A DNA stretch of 64,000 bases, from positions 23,335,883 through 23,399,882 of the forward strand of contig NC_062978.1 of assembly GCF_023078275.1 (NCBI RefSeq). The letters run 5' to 3'. A model generated the notes under the pieces. It did not search any database and was not told where the DNA came from. It saw only the letters and a list, made by a program, of their open reading frames with translations. The position numbers and the translations under genes are program-made. Origin of the DNA: Leguminivora glycinivorella (taxonomy: Eukaryota > Arthropoda > Insecta > Lepidoptera > Tortricidae). Positions 57,201 through 64,000 of this stretch are shown piece after piece (position 1 is the stretch's first letter; each line of letters begins with the position of its first letter).

Positions 57201-60200
57201 AATCATTTAGTGTGATGGGCAGTCCAGGTACATGGAAAGCGAGGCGGTGAAACGAGAATCAGATTCAAGTAATTATGCCATAGTAACATGTCGAAACGAA
57301 TTCTATTAGTATTAACATTAAAAAAAAAATAATTAAAAAAAACAATTGTGCAAGCAAATCCGCAGATAACGCTAGTGTTCTGTGATAGCAAAATCAGATT
57401 CTCGTAACATTACAAGAAGAAGGCAGCGTGATTAAAATAAAAAAGAATAGCATAAAGAAGAAACCCCTCCTTATAAATAACACCTGAATATGTAGCAAAT
57501 TAAGCGAATAACATTTAAGTATAGTTTATTTTTTATAAGGAGCGCTGTAGCATATTTTAGGTATTATTTATAAGCAAAGGCAAACAGAATGTTAACAGAT
57601 AAAATCATATCGTGAAAGTAAAGCGGAAGAGAAAGAAATAGAAATGTATGATAGGTAGTAGAAGCATAAGCCCATTACTATGTAAGTATGCAATTACAGT
57701 CTAGACTAATGAAAATAGGATTATTTCTACAATACTAATAATTCACATTAATTAAATGATTCCCACTATAAAACAATAAGAAATTTTAATGAAATGATCA
57801 AAATGTATGGATGGGCTTGCAAAATTAACACGTGTTCAATGTGAACAAAGAAAGTACAAGGTGCAGATAACGGTATTTCTGAGTTGCTATGTTCTATGAT
57901 CTGGTTAATGCAGTAATTAACAAAACGTAAGCAGGATAAAATGATTAATGCAACACTTACCCAGTATGGGATTCACAGAATTTATCAAATACTTAATTTT
58001 AATTAAAATATGGATTACGTCCACACAGTAGCGATCGCTCCGCGGACAAGGTCTTACGCTCGGGCGCACAGCTGGTGCGCGGTAAGACTGGGAGCGGAAT
58101 GTCGGCGGGCCGCAGCGGCCGCGAGAGCGGGGTGCCGCGCGGTGCGCGGCGGAAGGGCGAGGTGGCCAGTGGCCCGACCGGTCCGCCGTACGTATATATA
58201 AAATACCTAGCACAGCGTAGGAAATCTGTCTGTGCGTTGAATTATTTTAGTACCTATAATATTAATGAGTAGATATAGTACGAAGATAAGTTTGAAACTG
58301 TATACATAATTAAGTGAGCGTAAGTAGGTATATAAAAAAAAAGTATAATCCAAGGCAACAAATAACTTATTGAGCATGCGTTACTAAATATTCACGTTAT
58401 ACGTGACAGTCCGCGGTCGCGCGACGACGGACGTCCGCGTAGTATGTTCCTAGCTTTAGTCTTGTCACGGTCGCCATGAAATAGGCAGAGTGCCCGGGAG
58501 GTGGTTGAAGTAAACGCTGTAGACAGTTGTTCAGAAAGTGTATTACCTTCTACTTATCTCCTTAATCCTCCCCCAGATACATTATCGTTGTGTTTTATAT
58601 ACGATTAGCCTACGTGCTGAGAGGCAATCCCTTATCGTATGGAGAGGTGTTTTATCTGTATTCAATCACTACTACGTTGTCTACGTGTTCATCATCCTCC
58701 TCGCGTTATCCCGGCATTTGCCATGGCTTTTGGGAGCCTGGGGTCCGCTTTGACAACTAATCCCAAAATTTGGCGTAGGCACTAGTTTTACGAAAGCGAC
58801 TGCCATCTGACCTTCCAACCCGAAGGGTACCTAACTAGGCCTTGTTGGAATTAGTTAGGTTTCCTCACGATGTTTTCCTTCACCGAAAAGCGACTGGCAA
58901 ATATCAAATGACATTTCGCACATAAGTTCCGAAAAACTCATTGGTACGAGCCGGGGTTCGAACCCGCGACCTCCGGATCGAAAGTCGAACGTTCTTACCG
59001 CTAGGCCACCAGTGGTTCTACGTGATCAACGTATAGGAATGTCTACTAGCCTATCAACGTTAAAATAGGTAAAAAAAAATTGACTTGCTAAGGCACTTAC
59101 CAATAAAAGTGTTAAGATGCACCGCGAAGCTGTAGACAAAGACTAGCCCGTAGTGAAAGGCTCTCGTCTCGGCTTCAGGATCAGAGCCCCACACCAGCAT
59201 TGGCAGGGTTAACAGAATGCTCACGTTGGCTAGTGAGAACGCTTTTAGTAACGATGAGAAGCGGGCTGGAAACAGATAAATAATATTACATACGTTACTG
59301 CAAAAATTGTACAGGGTTCTTTTAATTTACAAAATAATTAATAGTATTTTATGCAACTGGTGGTTAAAAGAGGTCAAAAAAGGTGAGTGGCGTGGGTAAC
59401 AATTTGAGGCGAAGCCGAAATTTTTTGACTCAGTTAAATATCGTTGCATACAATACTTTTTCTACGACCAAGCACTTATTTTGAAAGAAAATTATAAATT
59501 CAACAAATACCTACTTTCATCTTAGTTATCTAGGTGGACCGCCTACCATTTTGAATAATATGCAGTTTGAGTGCAAACATGAAAATAAAACTGTTTATGG
59601 TATGGTTCTTTGAAGCCTGGCCACTAAGACGAATCGAGCCGAGTTGAATCGAGTTCTCATACATTTGAATGCGATTCGACGCGTCGCCAATGAAAGCAGC
59701 AGAAAACGAAGGAGTCTCGACTCTGTGAATTGGTTTGTTAAGTTGGTACCAATGTATTTACTGAACTGTAACAGCTATATCGTGCTACTGCTACTAAATG
59801 TTTTCAGGGTATAGACTAGATAGACTTGTCCTGACATCTTTTATGTAGGGTTTTAAAGTTCTATGCACGACCTTGTAACTCACGAATAACAGTACGGGAG
59901 TAGAAAAAAGTAATAACTAAATGGGAGATTTTATTGCTGCTGGGCAAAGGCCTCCCCCCAATTTGTCCACTGATCTCTATCCAGTGCTATGTCTGGCCAT
60001 TCCTCCAAGAAGGAGTCCAGTTCATCCCCCACCGCCGGCGGGGTGTGCCGGTCCCCGAGGAGTAGTCGGGCTCCCACACTAGTGAGTGTGCTCACATTCT
60101 CACAACTCATTAGGCATTCGGCAGACGTGACCAGCCCAGTCCCATTTTAACTTCTGAGCTGAGCTGAGCTACATCTACGATTTGAGTTTTGGATTTCGTG

Positions 60201-62108
60201 GTGTTCCGATTCCAGATTTTATTAATGAAAGGAAAATATTAATTTTCAGTACAGATGGTGTTTTTTTTACGCACTAGTGCGAGAAGTGGTTCATTATATG
60301 CCAGGTCGAAACTTCGGAGGCCATCTGTACTGAAAAACGCCGTACGACACACGTGCGAAAAGGAAATTCGAAACTCGTGTCGATTTAATTTATCGTCACT
60401 CGTTTCGAACTTCCTTTTTTACGCACTTGTATCGTAATGTACTATTTCAGTACAGATTTTTTTTTGGCACTAATGCGAGAAGTGGTTCATTATATGCCGG
60501 GTTGAAACTTCGGAAACTTATCTATACTGGAAAACGTCGTACAATACTCGTGCGAAAAGGAAATTCGTAACTCGTGTACATTTAAAACCTTCGGTCGTGT
60601 TTTAATTTATCACCACTCGTTTCGAACTTCCTTTTTTTCGCACTAGTATCGTAATGTACTATTGTGTATTAATAAAATAGTACATTACGATACCAGTGCG
60701 TAAAAAAGGAAGTTCGAAACGAGTGGCGATAAATTAAAACACGACCGAAGGGAGTGTTTTAAATCGACACGAGTTACGAATTTCCTTTTCGCACGTGTAT
60801 CGTACGACGTTTTTCAGTACAGATAGCACTCCGAAGTTTCGACCATGCATATAATGAACCACTTCTCGCAATAGTGCGTAAAAAAAACACCATCTGTACT
60901 GAAAAAATACAATGAAGGTACATAATTTTAATTTATGCCATAGATAGTTTCTATTTCTTTTTCCGTTCATATAATATTAGCCTATGTGCATTTTCACATT
61001 ATCCGACCCGTATCGGATGTAGGACCAATATAATAGGACATTAAAGGCGCCATCCTTGCCATCCTTCCTACATCCGATGCGGATCGGATAATGTGAAAAC
61101 ACTGTAATGGCCCTAATGTGTGCAATTTAGACCAATCAGAGAGCAAATCTGCTTTTTCATGGAGGAGGCTAAACAAACAGATTGCTTGATGGTAAGCAAT
61201 CACTGCTACTCATGGACACCCAAAACACCAGACAGGCAGGTCTTGCTAAGTTTTTATCCACATACAGACAATCAGGGCAAGGGAATAGTTTGAATTGAGA
61301 ATTATAATTATGTTTCTTACTTTCGTTCTGTGAAATAAATGGCTGGAGCATTTTCATGGCGAAGTGCACCGTCAAAATGAACGCTGCGACCCCTGAAATA
61401 GCACAAACATACAATTTAGGTTTACATGAAAAATATTAGGACCACTGGGGTTATACATAGGATTATGACTAGATTGCATTTCACCCCATTCAAAAACATT
61501 GACTAAGTTCATCATCATCATCATTTTCTTGCGTTATCCCGGCTTTTGCCACGGCTCATGGGAGCCTGGGGTCCGCTTTGACAACTAATCCCAAGATTTG
61601 GCGTAGGCACTAGTTTTTACGAAAGCGATTGCCATCTAACCTTCCAATCCGAAGGGTAAACTAGACCTTGTTGGAATTAGTCCGGTTTCCTAACCATGTT
61701 TTCCTTCACCGAAAAGCGACTGACAAAATATCAAATGACATTTCGCACATAAATCCGAAAAACTCTTATCAAGCCGATAGAAATCGGAAGATTTAGGACT
61801 GTTAGCTTTTGAGTGGAAGGGTCAGTTGGAAGAGGAAGACCTAGGCGAACTTTTCTCGACCAAATCGGGGAAATATTGCAAAAAGGTCAGGGTACCTCGC
61901 CGAATGGCACAAACGCTCACGAAACGCAACGCTTCGCAACACGTTCAATTTCTGTATTTCATGACACATACCAGCGAATGTAGAAATGAACTGTACGTAG
62001 AAGTGTTTCTCCCAAATGAACAGATCACGCTCATCTCTCTCTTCCGGCTGCCAGCCGCTGCATTGTCGCTGCCACCATACAGGAGCTTCCCATCGCAGGG
62101 GGGAAGGT
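54245..62108 (-). CDS. ARV1: ARV1-like ER lipid-homeostasis protein, C-terminal 161 aa (4 exons; 5' part outside window)
   Basis: Minus-strand exons 62108-61972, 61392-61321, 59265-59101 and 54357-54245, stop TAG. All borders are GT-AG and all three internal junctions are phase 1, closing exactly. The protein reads an aromatic/charged segment FIWEKHFYVQFISTFAG, then hydrophobic segments (VAAFILTVHFAMKML; FSLANVSILLTLPMLVWG; GLVFVYSFAVHLNTFIVLYE; ITALVLTASNSMKFLATYH). The pattern W-E-K-x-F-Y, LLKAFSLANV and LLTLPMLVW is what I recall from ARV1, an ER membrane protein needed for sterol and GPI-anchor homeostasis. The diagnostic N-terminal zinc-ribbon-like Cys motif would be on exons beyond the window or beyond the LINE at 62.2-64.0 kb, so identity rests on the C-terminal half. 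The last intron is 4.7 kb and full of transposons. Confidence 0.65.
54580..55945 (-). mobile_element. 5'-truncated jockey-type LINE
   Basis: Minus strand begins at the reverse-transcriptase active site (FADDTSLLFNV, about 55940) and runs through LADVLQWFTVNNLLLNSKKT, LFLGLTLDKNLQW and VMSYGILVWG to a stop at 55198-55200. A ~600-base 3' region with AAATGAAAATGAAATATTTA at its end follows. The kept frame has no stop, so the copy is fairly young but lacks its 5' two-thirds. It lies in the last intron of the ARV1-like gene, same strand. Confidence 0.85.
56036..56205 (-). repeat. SINE-like repeat, copy 3
   Basis: Reverse copy of the 5353-5585 family: ATACTACGTCGGTGGCAACC to TGGCGACAC-like GTGTCGGCAATCCATTAGAA. 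Confidence 0.65.
56208..58457. mobile_element. pair of inverted transposon ends 2.2 kb apart
   Basis: Left GCTAGGAACATACTACGCGG-ACGTCCGCGG at 56210; right GACGTCCGCGTAGTATGTTC-CTAGC ending at 58455, its reverse complement. Left arm continues for about 230 bases (GACGTGGCTTCAGCTGACCA). The interior includes the LINE-tail repeat at 56460-56750, a GC-rich block at 56797-57140 and another at 58020-58200. No transposase seen, so this is either a composite or one MITE split by later insertions. Confidence 0.6.
56460..56757 (-). repeat. LINE-tail repeat, copy 2, with A run
   Basis: Reverse copy of 35818-35945 (CAAGAGTGAACAGGCATCTT...GTGGTCAAGAGTAAGCCCAT) next to a 23-base A run at about 56735-56757. 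Confidence 0.65.
58691..59014 (-). mobile_element. tRNA-derived SINE, near full length
   Basis: Reverse copy of the 3240-3578 family with (GAT)n tail at 58691 and head with B box GGTTCGAACCC ending near 59010. It lies 90 bases from an ARV1-like exon, within the last intron. Confidence 0.85.
59935..60165. repeat. LINE-tail-like dispersed repeat, copy 2
   Basis: CTGCTGGGCAAAGGCCTCCC to CATTCGGCAGACGTGACCAG; related to 29521-29745. Confidence 0.5.
60248..60906. repeat. three copies of one MITE, two direct and one inverted
   Basis: Units 60248-60444 and 60447-60663 (+) and 60679-60906 (-) each carry CAGTACAGAT at the end, GCGAGAAGTGGTTCATTATA, CGTGCGAAAAGGAAATTCG and a CTCGTTTCGAACTTCCTTTT block. 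The second and third form an inverted repeat of more than 200 bases per arm around a 16-base spacer. In an intron of the ARV1-like gene. Confidence 0.85.
60988..61103. mobile_element. small MITE with 34-bp inverted ends
   Basis: TTTTCACATTATCCGACCCG-TATCGGATGTAGGA at left and its reverse complement TCCTACATCCGATGCGGATC-GGATAATGTGAAAA at right (two differences). Confidence 0.85.
61510..61772 (-). mobile_element. tRNA-derived SINE lacking its head
   Basis: Starts with the (GAT)n tail (CATCATCATCAT on the plus strand), runs through the conserved body and ends at AAATCCGAAAAACTC, before the tRNA-like promoter. 5' truncation fits reverse transcription that stopped early. Confidence 0.8.
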
Positions 62109-62217
62109 CTGAAACATTTGTATAGGTATTTTATAGCTCATTGTTATGGAGCTCCAACACTGTTATAAATGTTATACCTGTAGGTATAACATAAGGAAAC
62201 CGAAGATTTTAACTACG

Positions 62218-64000
62218 CATTTCTTCAAACTTCAAACTTCAAAACTTTTATTTGCATTTTAGCACGTACATCATAATATAATGGTGGAAATATATACATG
62301 GTATCAGTGCATTGACCCGTATGGCATGCAAATTATAAAAATACCTACCTAAATTAAAACATTAATATTTACAAAACTATTTACATCATATTTACAATAC
62401 AAAATTAAAGTTATAAAATTATCTGAGGTCAAAATAAATAATTAAATTAGGTAATATTATATCAAGTAATTAATTTGAATAATCGTTGTCATAAAAGTCA
62501 TTCCTTAATATTAAAAAATTCCTTCATTGAATAAAAACAGTGCTCATGCAAAAACTTAATTAACAATTTCTTAAAAACGACTTCATCATCTACCAACCTT
62601 AATGATTTAGGCAAACCGTTATAGATTTTCGGCGCCATTGAGAAAATGCTCTTCTGGAAAAGAGCTGATTTGCCAGGAACAGGGTAAAGTTTATCACAAT
62701 GTCTTACGCTTGCAACACGTGTGTAAAGGTGTAAATTTTTTCGTACAAACAATACTGTCTCTAAAATGTATAAAGCAGGCACAGTTAGTAGGTGTAGTTG
62801 CTTAAAGTGTGGTCGGCAGCTGGCATTATATCTCAACTTACAGATCGATCTTACGCATCGTTTTTGTGCTTTGAGAACATCGTCGGCTTGGCTAGAGTTC
62901 CCCCAGAAAATGATACCGTATCGTAGTGCAGAAGATACATAGCCGTGATAGGCAGACATAACAGCATCGCGATTTACAGTTTTACTAAGCATATATAGGG
63001 TATACGAATATTTCATTAGTTTGTTACAGAGACTATCAGTATGAGTCGCCCAATTCATTTTATCGTCTATGAGTAGTCCTAAGAACTTAGTACTATGTGT
63101 GATTGAGATGTTTGTATCTTTAAATACTACAGTAGCGCTATCCTCCGTTTTTCTTTGGCTAAAACTCATTATTGTGGTTTTTTGCAAATTAATTTTCAAG
63201 TTATTTTTCTCTAGCCAATGTACTATTGATTCAAGGCAGCTAATTATTAGATTTTTTTGTGTAAGCACTACCGTGAAATCATCCGCATACAGGACTGTCG
63301 GATGTATGATAGCTCCTGGAAGGTCATTTATGTATACTAGAAAAAGTAAGGGGCCCAAAATACTACCTTGTGGCACTCCGTGCGCAACTGTTTTTTCATC
63401 AGAGAGAAAGTCTAATTCGGTTTTAGTGTGAGCAGATATTCTTGTTATATTAGTGCGCTGTGTTCGACCTGTAAGGTATGATTTAATCAGATTGTATACA
63501 TTGCCTCTAACACCGTATAAATACAATTTGTCCAGTAGTATTTTGTGGTCAACGTAGTCAAATGCTTTGGTCATATCTATGAAGATAGCAAAAACTGGGA
63601 CACTATCATCCATTCTAGTGTATATTTTTTGTAGAAAGTCATATATAGCCATGTTTATTGATAATTTTTTTCTAAAGCCTTTCTGTTCATCACATAAGAT
63701 AGAATTGACTTCAAAGTATTTGTATAGTCGGTCATGGATTACCTTTTCGAAAATTTTTGAGAATATTGTTAACAAAGCTATTGGTCTATAAGAATTCATG
63801 TCTAATTGGTCACCTTTTTTGAAGAGTGGTTTAATGATACTTACTTTTAACTTGTCTGGAAAAGATCCTTCTTCTATACATTTATTAAAAATAAAACTTA
63901 ATAATGGCGAAATAATTTGAGCTGTTAACTTTACTATGCTGGTTGTGATATCATCATAGCCTGTACTAGGTGTATTTTTAAGACTAATAATTGTTTTAAA
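62218..64000 (-). mobile_element. jockey-type LINE, 3' part, continues past window
   Basis: Contains the reverse-transcriptase frame (separate entry) and about 280 bases of 3' untranslated sequence ending in a run of AAGTTTGAAGTTTGAAG-like repeats near 62225. It lies upstream of the first visible ARV1-like exon, on the same strand. Confidence 0.85.
62498..64000 (-). CDS. non-LTR reverse transcriptase ORF, N-terminus outside window
   Basis: About 500 codons open to the window edge with stop TAA at 62498-62500. Motifs in order: FKTIISLKNTPSTGYDDI (start of the RT domain), MNSYRPIALLTIFSKIFEKV, FRKKLS, FAIFIDMTKAFDYVDHKILL (first catalytic Asp), HGVPQGSILGPLLFLVYIND, VLYADDFTVVL (catalytic YADD), KFLGLLIDDKMNW, then a C-terminal region with ALRYGIIFWG and KAQKRCVRSI. 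This is the layout of jockey-superfamily LINEs, which copy their RNA at a nicked chromosomal target. No stop or frameshift is seen. Whether the endonuclease and ORF1 exist cannot be told here. Confidence 0.92.
   Translation of the reverse strand, partial: FKTIISLKNTPSTGYDDITTSIVKLTAQIISPLLSFIFNKCIEEGSFPDKLKVSIIKPLFKKGDQLDMNSYRPIALLTIFSKIFEKVIHDRLYKYFEVNSILCDEQKGFRKKLSINMAIYDFLQKIYTRMDDSVPVFAIFIDMTKAFDYVDHKILLDKLYLYGVRGNVYNLIKSYLTGRTQRTNITRISAHTKTELDFLSDEKTVAHGVPQGSILGPLLFLVYINDLPGAIIHPTVLYADDFTVVLTQKNLIISCLESIVHWLEKNNLKINLQKTTIMSFSQRKTEDSATVVFKDTNISITHSTKFLGLLIDDKMNWATHTDSLCNKLMKYSYTLYMLSKTVNRDAVMSAYHGYVSSALRYGIIFWGNSSQADDVLKAQKRCVRSICKLRYNASCRPHFKQLHLLTVPALYILETVLFVRKNLHLYTRVASVRHCDKLYPVPGKSALFQKSIFSMAPKIYNGLPKSLRLVDDEVVFKKLLIKFLHEHCFYSMKEFFNIKE

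Noticed and set aside
58010..58272. CpG-island promoter with Ala/Arg-rich frames
   Set aside because: GC-rich but bounded by transposon ends, no exon next to it, and frames open on both strands by composition.

Overview
The window looks like nuclear DNA of a lepidopteran insect (moth or butterfly). The evidence is AT-rich introns with canonical GT-AG boundaries, arthropod-like TATA/initiator pairs, and a very dense load of repeats of the kind seen in Lepidoptera: MITEs carrying (GTCY)n microsatellites, a tRNA-headed SINE ending in (GAT)n, and R1-like, RTE-like and jockey-like LINE pieces. There is no sign of bacterial, organellar or viral sequence. All gene models below were assembled by hand from splice sites and phase continuity; no alignment was run.

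Layout. 1-1214: mariner transposon, window-truncated at its left end, transposase broken by one stop. 1.2-8.2 kb: intergenic, filled with repeats. 8.4-18.0 kb (+): gene for a 546-aa secreted His/Lys-rich protein whose N-terminal part carries six furin-type sites; the 3' parts of its two internal exons have decayed tandem copies in the following introns. 18.47-18.94 kb: nearly perfect 190-bp-arm palindrome. 20.6-26.7 kb (-) and 26.9-36.5 kb (+): two divergently arranged GNAT-type acetyltransferase-like genes whose candidate start codons lie 184 bp apart. The long fourth intron of the plus-strand gene (29.5-35.7 kb) is mostly tandem arrays: a 442-bp GC-rich unit full of GGCCTTCGGCC hairpins, a ~280-bp unit, a C-rich hexamer array, a ~440-bp duplication, and three tRNA-like copies. 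38.7-42.8 kb (+): a second secreted His/Tyr/Gly-rich gene whose main product ends in a strongly cationic tail and which may have alternative terminal exons. 43.5-44.6 kb: exact 120-bp tandem array. 44.9-45.8 kb: fossil Tc1-like transposon. 46.3-47.2 kb: ~125-bp array. 49.0-49.5 kb (+): small Cys-rich single-pass membrane protein. 53.2-53.5 kb (+): candidate 61-aa secreted peptide. 54.2-62.1 kb (-): C-terminal half of an ARV1-like lipid-homeostasis membrane protein whose introns hold several transposons. 62.2-64.0 kb (-): 3' part of a jockey-type LINE with an open reading frame running off the window.

How it works together. The host genes belong to unrelated pathways: two secreted structural-type proteins, two acetyltransferase-like proteins, one ER membrane protein and two small secretory or membrane products. 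They look like an ordinary euchromatic neighbourhood invaded repeatedly by mobile elements. Nested insertions give a relative order of several repeat families. The observations most worth following up are the processed-precursor look of the first secreted gene, the cationic tail and alternative ends of the second, the divergent acetyltransferase pair, and the structured tandem arrays.
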